Positions 8,752 to 18,022 of a stretch of 64,000 bases of DNA are shown here, in pieces. The stretch spans positions 57,718-121,717 of the forward strand of contig CAPEBR010000010.1 of the NCBI GenBank assembly GCA_948602995.1, read 5' to 3'. The notes beneath the pieces were generated by a model. That model searched no databases, had not been told where the DNA came from, and saw only the letters and a program-made list of their open reading frames with translations. The position numbers were made by a program, and so were the translations under genes. The stretch comes from an uncultured Dorea sp. (GTDB lineage: Bacteria > Bacillota > Clostridia > Lachnospirales > Lachnospiraceae). Within the stretch, counting starts at the first letter, position 1, and each line of letters opens with the position of its first letter.

Positions 8752-9142
8752 TAATTTTTCAAATTGTCTTGAGGTGTTAAAAAATGCGGATTTTGAGTTT
8801 GCAAATGATAATGAGATTTACAGGACAGGTGTGATTGGGCAGTTTAATCTTACCTTCGAACTTGCATGGAAAGCATTACAGGCGGTGCTGAGAATTCATG
8901 GTGCGGAAGGTGCGGAAACCGGCTCACCCAGGGAAATTTTACAGCTGGGCTATAAACTGGGGTTTGTGAATGATTCCGTTGAATGGCTTCTTATGTTAAA
9001 AAAACGCAATACAGCGGCACATATCTATAATGAGGAAGAAATTGATGAAATGCTCCTGCTTATCCGCGACAGCTTTATTCCGGCATTTACCGCTCTTAAA
9101 AAAACATTAAAGAGTAAACTTGATGCGGCGGAACTGGGATGA
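8738..9142 (+). CDS. hepT: HepT-type HEPN toxin of the MntA-HepT module
   Basis: 134-residue helical HEPN protein of the nucleotidyltransferase-substrate-binding (HI0074-like) group. The active-site motif Rx4HxY is visible as RNTAAHIY near residue 88; the Arg and His are the RNase residues and the Tyr the site adenylylated by MntA in studied systems. The length is normal, so the pair looks intact. The last 12 codons and the bases after the stop are repeated at 45226-45300 on the other strand, and the bases after the stop again after the HicB stop at 27727. Confidence 0.88.
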   Translation: MKKLDNFSNCLEVLKNADFEFANDNEIYRTGVIGQFNLTFELAWKALQAVLRIHGAEGAETGSPREILQLGYKLGFVNDSVEWLLMLKKRNTAAHIYNEEEIDEMLLLIRDSFIPAFTALKKTLKSKLDAAELG

Positions 9143-9344
9143 TGCGTAGCTGTCACAGGGACGCCTGTGAGCATTAACAAACAGTTTTTCAGTATTTTCC
9201 GGGAAGATTAAGAAGCCGATGTGGGAGTTTACAGAAGGGCTGAATACATTCCGTATTGCCCTAGACGCTGAAGGTTCAGACATTATAAAAGGATAGCTAA
9301 GCAGAGGTAGTTTGCCAAATGGCATCTTAAAGGAGATATATCAA

Positions 9345-10664
9345 ATGGAAAAGAAATATCAGTTTTTTATTTCATCAACATATGAAGACCTAAAGGCTGA
9401 GAGGCAGAAGGCAATTGAAACGATTCTTACTATGAATCAGTTCCCGGCCGGCATGGAAATGTTCAGTGCCGCCAATGAAGAGCAGTGGGAAGTAATCAAG
9501 GAGACGATTGACTGCTCCGATTACTATGTGCTTATTGTAGGAAATAAATATGGTTCTATCGACCCGGCTTCGGGGATCAGCTACACAGAGAAAGAGTTTG
9601 ACTATGCTGTCAGGCAAAAAATTCCTGTTCTTGCATTCGTAATTGCAAATGATGTCAGCACTACTGCAGATAATCTGGAAAAGGATCCGGCCAAAGCAGC
9701 GGGGCTTTTGAACTTTAAATCGAAAGTAAAGACAGGAAGGATGGTAAAATTCTGGCATAATGCCGATGAATTAGCCGCTCAGTTATCACAGTCAATTTTC
9801 AAAGCAATAAGCCGGAGCAATCGTCCTGGCTGGATACGGACTACTGAATTTGACATTGAAAAGAGTTATGCTGAGATTCTGAGACTGACAGAAAGAGTAC
9901 ACACACTCGAGGCATTGAATGCTGACCTGAAAATAGAAAACAGCCGAAGCCCCCATTTATGGATCAGGGCGGATAAAGCAATCGGTGTTGATGGCAAAAT
10001 TATAGATGAAAATGTGACAATAAAGGATTCTGTGGTTTATCTTAAGGTTACGCCAGTGGATCTGTCTGATGCGGAAAAAGGAATAGACTATAACGATTAT
10101 GCCGGAAAAACAATTCATGCAGATAAAAATGAAGTACGATTGTTTCGGCATCTATATAAGAATGCATTTCCTTTGGACTTCTCTGTTCATAACGATGGCA
10201 ATGCCAGGGCAACAGGGGTTAGAGTGAATCTGCAATTTCCTGATGATCTGCTTGTCATGTCTATAAGGGAATTGTACGAATATATGGAAGCAGAGTCATT
10301 AACGGTTTCGGAAGACTCACATAAAAATTGGGAACTTCGATTTTTCGAGCCCGAGAACAGTGAAAACAGCAAAACTGAAAAAGAGAGTATAGATGACAGG
10401 CAGAAGTTTATCTCAATTGACGAGCTAACCGTAATAAAAGATATTACAAATCTTCTTGATCCCGCAGACTGGAATGAGGTGGTTTCCATATTCCCGGGAG
10501 AGGTAAATTTTGACAAAACGGAAGTCCGGCATAAAGATTGCGATTTAATAAATGGTGTATGTATTTTGCCAACATCTTCTGGGAAACATACGATAAAAGC
10601 TAATATTATATGTAATGAATACGCCGAAGCAGTTACACAGGAAATTGTTGTGATCGTAGAATAA
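9345..10664 (+). CDS. DUF4062-domain protein
   Basis: 439-residue soluble protein. Residues 1-90 are a clear DUF4062 domain (FISSTYEDLKAER; GNKYGSI; SYTEKEFDYA), an alpha/beta fold often found at the N-terminus of predicted signalling or anti-phage proteins. A charged helical stretch near residues 170-200 may form a coiled coil; the remaining beta-rich part I do not recognise. AAGGAG at 9330-9335 selects ATG 9345. The 200 bases upstream hold only a fragment reading KKPMWEFTEGLNTFR and a stop. Its neighbours MntA-HepT and an AAA/nuclease gene suggest a conflict role, which is inference. Confidence 0.7.
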   Translation: MEKKYQFFISSTYEDLKAERQKAIETILTMNQFPAGMEMFSAANEEQWEVIKETIDCSDYYVLIVGNKYGSIDPASGISYTEKEFDYAVRQKIPVLAFVIANDVSTTADNLEKDPAKAAGLLNFKSKVKTGRMVKFWHNADELAAQLSQSIFKAISRSNRPGWIRTTEFDIEKSYAEILRLTERVHTLEALNADLKIENSRSPHLWIRADKAIGVDGKIIDENVTIKDSVVYLKVTPVDLSDAEKGIDYNDYAGKTIHADKNEVRLFRHLYKNAFPLDFSVHNDGNARATGVRVNLQFPDDLLVMSIRELYEYMEAESLTVSEDSHKNWELRFFEPENSENSKTEKESIDDRQKFISIDELTVIKDITNLLDPADWNEVVSIFPGEVNFDKTEVRHKDCDLINGVCILPTSSGKHTIKANIICNEYAEAVTQEIVVIVE

Positions 10665-10704
10665 ACAATATAAATGCATTGGTCAGTTCGAACCGGATAC
10701 AGGA

Positions 10705-10986
10705 ATGGTCATACCAAACGGGAAAGTTGGCCGCCCAAGCCTTTCCAAACAGGCTGGAATACCTGCAAAGAACGGAATCTCGAACAGGAAAAATTCTGGT
10801 ATCCCTTCTAGCGATGTTGAAAAATTGACTGGCAGACTTGAACAAATAGAAAAGACCTTACAAATCCTCTCAGAGGAAATTCATGGCCTTAGTGCAGAAA
10901 ATCGAATCTCCTTGTCAAAAAGGAACGTAAAATTATTCGGTATCTTCAAAAAAAGGCCACATCATCGAACGCAAGGACCCGTTTGA
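10705..10986 (+). CDS. Hypothetical small protein, doubtful
   Basis: A 93-codon open frame beginning MVIPNGKVGRP. Residues 39-65 form a plausible amphipathic helix (EKLTGRLEQIEKTLQILSEE), and the C-terminus is basic. I see no clear ribosome binding site and do not recognise the family. It lies 40 bases after the DUF4062 gene on the same strand and could be a downstream partner or chance. No other gene is visible in this 457-base gap. Confidence 0.3.
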   Translation: MVIPNGKVGRPSLSKQAGIPAKNGISNRKNSGIPSSDVEKLTGRLEQIEKTLQILSEEIHGLSAENRISLSKRNVKLFGIFKKRPHHRTQGPV

Positions 10987-11049
10987 GTCAATAAAACCGG
11001 TAATTACACTACAATATCTTTTAAGGCACTTACAAGTTGACAGACATAA

Positions 11050-11095
11050 CCAAACTCTCACAAGCCACATGAAATAAGGGCTTATGAGGGTTTGG
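11050..11095. terminator. Large hairpin between convergent genes, possible bidirectional terminator
   Basis: CCAAACTCTCACAAGCC (11050-11066) pairs with GGCTTATGAGGGTTTGG (11079-11095), 17 bp with one wobble and one mismatch. On the plus strand it is followed by AATTTTAT. It separates the plus-strand islet from the end of minus-strand glycan cluster 1. Confidence 0.55.
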
Positions 11096-11121
11096 AATTT
11101 TATAACAAGATCTGTGAAAAT

Positions 11122-12009
11122 TTATTTATGATTTGGAGGAAAATCAAGATGATATAAACTTAAGTAACTTTTTTTGATTTTAGAATTATGATATACTCCA
11201 TCGTTTACAATGTATAATTTCTTATCTATAGCATATATTCCCTCAACAGCAAATGAATCTAATACTTGATAAATCAACTCGACCTTTCCTGTATTTGTAT
11301 CAAGTTTTACAACATAGTTTTTCTCACCATAATAATCAGCTCCAACTGAAGCCAATAAATCTCCATCTTCTGTAAAACATATATGATCTTGGTCTTGTAA
11401 ATTGACTTTAACAGCAGACAAACAGTTCCCCATTTTATCATAATTTAAAAGATATTTTCTAAAACAAAGTATCCATAATGTATCGGTCTTTGCATCATAT
11501 GCAATACCATTGGCCTTATACCGCGAGTATTTTCCAAGACCAAACCTTTCTAAAATATCTCCATTTTTACTGATATTCACTAAATCAGACCCTGTCGCTA
11601 TCCATATACTGGCATTGGAGCAATCATATGCTATCCCCTGCACATTGGCATCTTCTCCTACTTGGTTGGCAATGGAGATTATACTTTTTACTTCACTAAA
11701 CGAACTATTAACTTCAACCAATCGTGGCGCAGGAGTAGCATTTTTGCTGAGTGCTCCATAGTCCGCGATCCAAAACGTCTTCTTATAAGGATCATATGTC
11801 AGCCCCGTACATGTGAAATCCGTTTCTTCGAAATCATCGAAATAAATCAATTTTTCTGGAGACATCCTGTATACTTTTCTGTTATCTAGCATCTCCACTA
11901 AGATTGGTTTATTCGTTTCCTGAATAAACAGAAAAATTATGATAAGCATTAAGCACAGCAGAAGCATACTTCCAAATAATCTCTTTTTCTTTATAGTCAT
12001 GTTTTTCAC
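11122..12009 (-). CDS. Membrane-anchored beta-propeller-like protein
   Basis: 295 residues with a short basic N-terminus, one membrane segment (about residues 11-29) and an extracellular part of repeated blades, each with a G(I/L)(A/T)YD...(F/L)WI pattern (GLTYDPYKKTFWIAD; GIAYDCSNASIWIA; GIAYDAKTDTLWIL), as in NHL or SdiA-regulated-type propellers. The fold is an inference from these repeats. It is the last gene of cluster 1, and its start overlaps the Wzx stop (ATGA). A role in binding or assembling the surface polymer would fit, but nothing in the sequence proves it. Confidence 0.6.
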   Translation of the reverse strand: MKNMTIKKKRLFGSMLLLCLMLIIIFLFIQETNKPILVEMLDNRKVYRMSPEKLIYFDDFEETDFTCTGLTYDPYKKTFWIADYGALSKNATPAPRLVEVNSSFSEVKSIISIANQVGEDANVQGIAYDCSNASIWIATGSDLVNISKNGDILERFGLGKYSRYKANGIAYDAKTDTLWILCFRKYLLNYDKMGNCLSAVKVNLQDQDHICFTEDGDLLASVGADYYGEKNYVVKLDTNTGKVELIYQVLDSFAVEGIYAIDKKLYIVNDGVYHNSKIKKSYLSLYHLDFPPNHK

Positions 12010-13406
12010 CCTACTTTTGATTTCACAAATTTTATGACTACTTCTATAACATCCTTATTTATGTAAACTGCTAATATAATAAATAATGGAAAGAAAATAA
12101 CGGAAATAAATTTATTTTTTAAATAATAAATGAAAATATAAATGACTAAGCAGAATCCTACTGCTAAATACTGTTTGGCATTATATTTTATATTTATATA
12201 TTTTTTTGTGTCAATAATTCTATAAAGCATTGCTATTAAATAACCTATAAAGGTTGAAATAGATGCTGCGATCAGACCAATTTTATCAATGAGTAATATA
12301 TTTATGATAATATTAATTGTTGCTGATAACAATGTTGTTTTAGCAATCTCAAGTGTTCTTTTCGTCGCAACATAAACTACCCCTAACAAGCCGACAACAA
12401 CATTAAAAAGTAGTGCAGCCATATATATTGGAATATTATTATAAGCATCATTATAGGATATATTAATAAACCAATTAAAAGTTAACGGTAATACAGCAAT
12501 AATTCCGATACATAGTGTAGAAAAAATTTTAATAATTTTCTCAAATGTTTCTGAAAAAAAATTATCTCTGTCATTATCAAAATAATGAAGCACACCTGTT
12601 TCATGCCATGCCAGCTGAAAAATGTTAAAAAAAGTCATAAATATTGCCGGGAACTTATGTGAAACGGCTAATATTCCGTTTGCGGCGGTACCTAAGACAT
12701 AAGCTACAATAATTCTATCTGAGCTATTCATAACCCATATTGACAGTTGGTTCGGAATAAGAGGAACGGAATATTTTAACTTGTCAATAATGACTTTCAA
12801 ATGTATTACTTCAAATGATATATATTTATATATCCTGAGTTTAATAGTCAAAAAGAAACAGCTAATAAAATTTCCCATAAAGGTTGCAAACAGCATACCC
12901 TGGGCACCCATTAAAAAATAAGCAGTAAAAATTACATTTAAAACTATAATTACTGCTGAGCACATAAAACTTCCAAATGCATAAATATGAGTCTGCTTTA
13001 ATCCTCTAGCAATCTGTAAGAATAAATTATTATATGATGTCACAACTAGGATCAGAAAAAACCACATTTGAAAAGTGACCGAAACAAAACTTGCCATAAA
13101 TTCGTATAAAAGAAAAAAGCAAACATTTGATCCAGTTAATAAAATGAAAGAATTAGAAATTACTATAGTTTTGTCTGTCTTATTATCACAGGATAATAAG
13201 AATCTAAAAACTTCTTGATCTATCATTAATGAGGTAAGCGGGATAAATAATTGAACAAGTGTTGTGATTAAGTCTACTGTCCCGTATTCTTCTGATGAAA
13301 GCAACGTTGTGTACAAAGGTAAAAGCAAAAAAGATACAAGTTGTGTTGAAATACGACCAATTGTTATAATAAAAGTATTCCTTGTTAATTCACCAATGCG
13401 TGTTAT
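12006..13406 (-). CDS. Wzx-type flippase of cluster 1, apparent ATA start
   Basis: Polysaccharide flippase of the MATE-like family with a full set of hydrophobic segments. An ATG-like start in the long frame appears only at TTG 13328, which cuts into the first helix. The same frame extends upstream through ITRIGELTRNTF, a normal Wzx N-terminus, to an ATA at 13406-13404. This ATA is 8 bases after a perfect AGGAGG (plus-strand cctcct, 13415-13420). The start is therefore probably ATA, possibly a mutated ATG that lowers expression. Total length is then 466 residues, as expected. Confidence 0.8.
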   Translation of the reverse strand: MTRIGELTRNTFIITIGRISTQLVSFLLLPLYTTLLSSEEYGTVDLITTLVQLFIPLTSLMIDQEVFRFLLSCDNKTDKTIVISNSFILLTGSNVCFFLLYEFMASFVSVTFQMWFFLILVVTSYNNLFLQIARGLKQTHIYAFGSFMCSAVIIVLNVIFTAYFLMGAQGMLFATFMGNFISCFFLTIKLRIYKYISFEVIHLKVIIDKLKYSVPLIPNQLSIWVMNSSDRIIVAYVLGTAANGILAVSHKFPAIFMTFFNIFQLAWHETGVLHYFDNDRDNFFSETFEKIIKIFSTLCIGIIAVLPLTFNWFINISYNDAYNNIPIYMAALLFNVVVGLLGVVYVATKRTLEIAKTTLLSATINIIINILLIDKIGLIAASISTFIGYLIAMLYRIIDTKKYINIKYNAKQYLAVGFCLVIYIFIYYLKNKFISVIFFPLFIILAVYINKDVIEVVIKFVKSKVG

Positions 13407-13431
13407 TTTTATTACCTCCTAACAGATAATT

Positions 13432-14559
13432 CTATTTATTATTTTTAAAGAAATATAATTTAATCCATCGAATTATTTTTTTTGGGTATTTTAAAGCAAA
13501 AAGAAAACTTCTAAAATACCAACTAATATTGATAGAAAACTTTTTCCATGCGTTATATTGCTCATTTGTTTCATATAATTTTCCGCTAAAAAATTCTTTA
13601 CATTCTTCTGAAAACCATTCTGAGCCATCTTCTCTTGTGTTGTTCCGAATTTGTGCATATGTGGGTCCATTATATTCAGGTATCACTCCCAAACTCATAT
13701 GTGCATGCCCATTAATACAAAAAGGCATAGCACAATGACAACCCACTGCAACAAAATTAATCGGTTTGGAAGGATCATCAAATATATTTTGTTTAAAAGG
13801 CTGTGAATAACAAGGTGAGGCTTCACCTGAGTATAAGTTCACACGCAATGTCCATGCACCAGCATAACAAAACTCTTTACGTTTTACATCCAAAAGATCC
13901 ATTTTAAATTTAAACATTGATGAATCAAACTTTGACCAGACAGCAGCAAAATCTTCTTTGTCATAATTAGACAGTAAGCTTACTGCGGATTTATCACCGT
14001 GTTTACGTCCAACAGTAACCTGACACGGCGCTCCCACCTTTTCTTTGCACAATGCCAATATATTATCTGCTTCAGGAATTAAATCATCATAAGGCATAAG
14101 TTCCAACGTAAAAGAATAATCTGATTTTTGAACTTTATCAACATTTTCAAAGAATTTATCCATCCAGTTTAATCTTTTCAACTCGTTATAATGAAAAGAT
14201 ATTTTAAATTCCATATGTTTTTGTAAATGGGCAGGTAACTCCATAAATTGATCCACTACTTTACTAACAGTAAGATTCGTAACAAATTCAATATAATGGC
14301 CTTGTTCAAGCAAGAGGCGGCATAATTTTACAATCCCAGGCTCCAGCATTGTTTCCCCAGTACCTGTCATATTAATAATACAACAGCCTCCCAAACGTTT
14401 AACACTTAGACACTTTGCAATATGCTCTACACTATATTTTCCTTTTTCATTTATTCTGGACCATTGGGGTAGCTGCGTAATATAGCAATATTCACATTTT
14501 AAATTACACTTATTATTTGGAAAATCACATAATATCATTCTTTTAGGTTTATTTATCAT
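13432..14559 (-). CDS. Radical SAM protein in glycan cluster 1
   Basis: 375-residue radical SAM enzyme with the 4Fe-4S triad CNLKCEYC near residue 18 (CxxxCxxC) and a GTGET segment near residue 66 as the next strand motif. Additional cysteines occur near residues 225-265 (FCYAG; PCYSQ; GCHCAMPFC), suggesting an auxiliary cluster as in SPASM-like proteins. The start has a strong GGGGGAG site upstream. It sits between Wzx and a pyruvyl transferase and may modify a sugar or lipid-linked intermediate. The reaction is unknown. Confidence 0.8.
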   Translation of the reverse strand: MINKPKRMILCDFPNNKCNLKCEYCYITQLPQWSRINEKGKYSVEHIAKCLSVKRLGGCCIINMTGTGETMLEPGIVKLCRLLLEQGHYIEFVTNLTVSKVVDQFMELPAHLQKHMEFKISFHYNELKRLNWMDKFFENVDKVQKSDYSFTLELMPYDDLIPEADNILALCKEKVGAPCQVTVGRKHGDKSAVSLLSNYDKEDFAAVWSKFDSSMFKFKMDLLDVKRKEFCYAGAWTLRVNLYSGEASPCYSQPFKQNIFDDPSKPINFVAVGCHCAMPFCINGHAHMSLGVIPEYNGPTYAQIRNNTREDGSEWFSEECKEFFSGKLYETNEQYNAWKKFSINISWYFRSFLFALKYPKKIIRWIKLYFFKNNK

Positions 14560-14587
14560 AGCTTCTCCCCCTAAAAATTTTACCGTT

Positions 14588-15742
14588 TTAAATAGCTTTT
14601 TTCATGAATTCCTCGCCCATCTCTTTAAATTTCAAATAAAGTATATCATGCCATTGCGATCCGCCCTGTTTATACTCCATCATTTCAGACAACTCTCTAA
14701 TCAATAACTCTTTAAAATTTTCATTCTCAAGCATCACTACATTTGAATTATCTTTTAACCATAATTCGTATACGCCTTTGACTTTATGTGTTTTATTATC
14801 TAATGCAATACATTTTGTTCCAACTATTGCGGCAAAAATCATTCCATGTAATCTGTCAGTCACAATGACTTCCGGAAGACTAAAATGTTTTTTTGTATTT
14901 TTAATAATATTTTTTCTGTACCATACAGGAATCGGACGAGAATTAATTGTACTTATTTTTTGGAAATAAAATTTTTTGCTGTCCGCAAATTGCTTAATTT
15001 CCCGTATGATCTCCTCTTTATCTAAACAGCACTCAAGATCCTCTCTTAAACAACATGCAATAATATTTTTTTCATTAGCAATTTTATATTTGCAGGAGTA
15101 TAACCCTATGTCAGGTCCTAATTGTATTGTTATATTCGGAATGTCAAAATATCTAAGGGCAGTTTTATATGATAAATAATCCCGGCATATAATGGTCAAA
15201 TCCCTTGCAGACGAAAACACATTTTTAGTTTTGTTAATAATCTTCTGTGTTGATTTTTTTTCTGCATTTTCATAATATATAGTTTGTGGGAGAATTACAA
15301 TTTTATGGTTGCAAAAGGTTGTTATTATTCTTTCGAGCATATTCTGGTCATCTGGCCACAGATCCCCCATCCAACCACCACCCGTAATAAAAATAGATAC
15401 ATCATTCTTTATTATATTCGCAATGGTTTTTGTATTGTGAGCAAAAATTCTAGTAGGTATCTCAATAACAGAATCATATTTGCAAGTTCTTTTGAGAAAA
15501 CATTTTGCATTGTATGCGATCAGATGATCTCCTATATTATAATGAGTTGGAGTTCCTATCAAAATAGCGGTTGGGGAAGTTGGCCTTTTTATCATTAAAG
15601 AAATTAAGCTAATTGGAGCCGAATAGATATCTCCCAGCAATGTCGCGATCCCCCCAAATGGACCCGATTTTATTGTTTTTTTTACAGCATGTAAATTCAT
15701 CCGAGCTCTCCTCGCTAAAATTTTGGATTTTTTATAGTTCAA
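14588..15742 (-). CDS. Polysaccharide pyruvyl transferase family protein
   Basis: 384 residues of the PF04230 family, which adds ketal pyruvate from PEP to glycans (CsaB/PssK type). Family features are the early strand with THYNIGDHLIAYN, the glycine-rich FITGGGWMGDL near residue 115 and the late SLPEVIVTDRLHGMIFA segment. The start overlaps the upstream polymerase stop by 4 bases, so the genes are coupled. Some members act in other sugar transfers, so pyruvylation is the likely but not certain activity. Confidence 0.82.
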   Translation of the reverse strand: MNYKKSKILARRARMNLHAVKKTIKSGPFGGIATLLGDIYSAPISLISLMIKRPTSPTAILIGTPTHYNIGDHLIAYNAKCFLKRTCKYDSVIEIPTRIFAHNTKTIANIIKNDVSIFITGGGWMGDLWPDDQNMLERIITTFCNHKIVILPQTIYYENAEKKSTQKIINKTKNVFSSARDLTIICRDYLSYKTALRYFDIPNITIQLGPDIGLYSCKYKIANEKNIIACCLREDLECCLDKEEIIREIKQFADSKKFYFQKISTINSRPIPVWYRKNIIKNTKKHFSLPEVIVTDRLHGMIFAAIVGTKCIALDNKTHKVKGVYELWLKDNSNVVMLENENFKELLIRELSEMMEYKQGGSQWHDILYLKFKEMGEEFMKKAI

Positions 15743-16962
15743 AGTTTGCCAAATATGTATGGATATATCTCATTGTTTCCCTTAAATTGATTTTGATAAA
15801 TAAATATAATTAATAGGTATACAGTTAATAGTATTCCATAGAAAAAACGATTCTCTTTTTTCTGCACAGCAAATATTCGTGCATAAGCCATACAGCGAAA
15901 AGGTACAAAATATAAAGCAATTCTATATAATGAGGCAACAAAAGAACTTAATTCTACTGATATCATTTCTGCAAAAAGTAATACTATAAAAAAATCAGCC
16001 TCAGCCTCATTACTTAATGGTTTTAAACCACTTTTGCTATTTTCGCCATAACAAAACTGCTTTTTTTGCACTAATATAAGGATCAAGAAAGGTAAGCGTA
16101 TTAAAATTGCAGGTATACTTAATCCGGAACTTTCTCTAATGAAATACCTTGTCATTTTCAGCCCTAATATCCCCATATTCATAAGGAACGTCAATATCTC
16201 ATTGAAGAAGGCTAGCCCCACGACTGTGGTTATTACCAACAAAATTTTCATCCATAGTTTATTATTAATCTGTAATATTTTGTAAATAGCAAAAATAATT
16301 ATTCCGATGATAGCGGAATTATGAAAGAAAAATGCCACAACAGTGCCAAATACATATGCGATATATTTCTTTTCTACAGCGAAATAAAATGTCCATACAA
16401 TGATTCCAATTGCCAGACACTGACGCATTGCATTAAATGTATCTCCATACAGCAAGCACAAAAAACAAAACCAAGAAAATGTTATTGAAATTCGGTCTTT
16501 AAACTTTAGCATACCTGCCATTATAAAGGAATATATTATTAATCCAGTGAAGAAGTATAATATATGTGGCTCTTTAGAAAAAAAAGCAGAAAAATATACC
16601 AGTACAAGATATAAATTTTCTATGTATGGGAAGCGTTCTATAAAAGTTGGGAGAGAAACCATCTTGGCATAATAGAATAGGTCGTTTCCATAAACGCGAA
16701 TATCTGTTCCTACAGAATAATCTCGTACTCCTGCCAGTAAGGATACCATCAAAATGCTCAAAGCAAAATATAAATAAGAACTTTTTATAATAAATCGTCT
16801 GTGGCTTTTCCTTAGTCTTATATTAAAGTTTATTTTTTTGGATTGATGGGTTACCGTATGCTCTGCGTTGTTCTCTTTAGCAATTAATCCCCTTCGCATT
16901 GATTGTTCGCCTAAATAACAAAAAATACATGAAATAAAAAAAGTAATATAATATGGAACCAT
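15739..16962 (-). CDS. EpsG-family polysaccharide polymerase of cluster 1
   Basis: 407-residue multispanning membrane protein with about ten hydrophobic segments and the EpsG-type motif GVRDYSVGTDIRVY after the second helix. The same RDYxxGTDI motif occurs in the cluster 2 polymerase at 32905. EpsG/Wzy proteins polymerise flipped repeat units on the outer face of the membrane. GAGGT precedes the ATG at good spacing. With its own Wzx nearby, it suggests that cluster 1 encodes an independent polymer. Confidence 0.85.
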   Translation of the reverse strand: MVPYYITFFISCIFCYLGEQSMRRGLIAKENNAEHTVTHQSKKINFNIRLRKSHRRFIIKSSYLYFALSILMVSLLAGVRDYSVGTDIRVYGNDLFYYAKMVSLPTFIERFPYIENLYLVLVYFSAFFSKEPHILYFFTGLIIYSFIMAGMLKFKDRISITFSWFCFLCLLYGDTFNAMRQCLAIGIIVWTFYFAVEKKYIAYVFGTVVAFFFHNSAIIGIIIFAIYKILQINNKLWMKILLVITTVVGLAFFNEILTFLMNMGILGLKMTRYFIRESSGLSIPAILIRLPFLILILVQKKQFCYGENSKSGLKPLSNEAEADFFIVLLFAEMISVELSSFVASLYRIALYFVPFRCMAYARIFAVQKKENRFFYGILLTVYLLIIFIYQNQFKGNNEIYPYIFGKL

Positions 16963-16982
16963 ATTGATACCTCACTAGTTGA

Positions 16983-17936
16983 TTATGTAAGCTTCAAAAC
17001 TTTAAATAGCATCCATGCTATTTTCTTGTTGATATAAAATGCCGTATAGAATCCTAAAGTTGAAAGGGGTAGTCCTCTCTTTTTCAACTGCTTAATATTA
17101 TTAGTAACGATTTGTACATTTACATCCTGCACAGACAATTTATAAAGTTTTGTAAGTTTTAAATATACCTTCATGCTTTGATTTAGAAATCTGGTATCAT
17201 TATTTTTTTTAAATTGCGGAAAATGAAGGTTACCATAATCGTATGCCTCACATTCTCCTTTATAAGCATCAATACACAACTTAAGACTTCCTGTTCCCAT
17301 AATACTATCTGAACGAGTATAGTAATTGTAAAGTACCTCATCAATTACAATTACTTCTTTGGACATTCCAATTAATTGATAACAGATAGCCATATCTTCA
17401 GCAAGTCTTCCTTTAATAAATCGAATGCTTTTAAAAAGATATTTTCTGAACATTTTGTCACAAACCATATGTGTAAGATGATGGCGGTCAATATAGTACT
17501 TAAATAATTCATTATTCGGTATTCTCCTTATATTTCCAACAGTAGCCTTGCGTTTTGCGTCATTACCGTCGCAAAACCGTTCAAACCCATAAGCAACAAT
17601 ATCAATTTCATCCGAAATACTTTCCATACATTTTTTGCATAAATTTAGTTCTATATAGTCATCAGAATCTACAAAAATAATAAATTCGCCAGTTGCAATA
17701 TCTAATCCAGCATTACGTGCATCAGACAATCCCCCGTTACTTTTATGGATTACCTTTATCCTGTAATCTGATTCTGCATAAGTATCACAGATCACTGGAG
17801 ATTTATCAGTGGATCCATCATCAATTAATATTATTTCAAGATTTTTGTACGTCTGATTAATAATGCTTTCAATACATCTAGATAGATATTGTTCAACATC
17901 GTATACAGGGATAATGATGCTGATTTTTTCTTTCAT
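16983..17936 (-). CDS. Family 2 glycosyltransferase
   Basis: 317-residue GT-A fold glycosyltransferase. Clear GT2 features are IIPVYDVEQYLSRCIES, the nucleotide-binding DDGSTD near residue 38, GGLSDARNAGL near 67 and the metal-binding VDSDD near 90. There is no obvious membrane helix. GGAAGG precedes the start. It probably adds one sugar of the cluster 1 repeat unit; donor and linkage cannot be read. Confidence 0.9.
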   Translation of the reverse strand: MKEKISIIIPVYDVEQYLSRCIESIINQTYKNLEIILIDDGSTDKSPVICDTYAESDYRIKVIHKSNGGLSDARNAGLDIATGEFIIFVDSDDYIELNLCKKCMESISDEIDIVAYGFERFCDGNDAKRKATVGNIRRIPNNELFKYYIDRHHLTHMVCDKMFRKYLFKSIRFIKGRLAEDMAICYQLIGMSKEVIVIDEVLYNYYTRSDSIMGTGSLKLCIDAYKGECEAYDYGNLHFPQFKKNNDTRFLNQSMKVYLKLTKLYKLSVQDVNVQIVTNNIKQLKKRGLPLSTLGFYTAFYINKKIAWMLFKVLKLT

Positions 17937-18022
17937 TTTTACCTTCCTGTCTTTTAAACCACATGCGGTTAATTAGTGTACCAAGTACTTTATCTCTTAA
18001 TTTTGACAAAACAAGATATACC

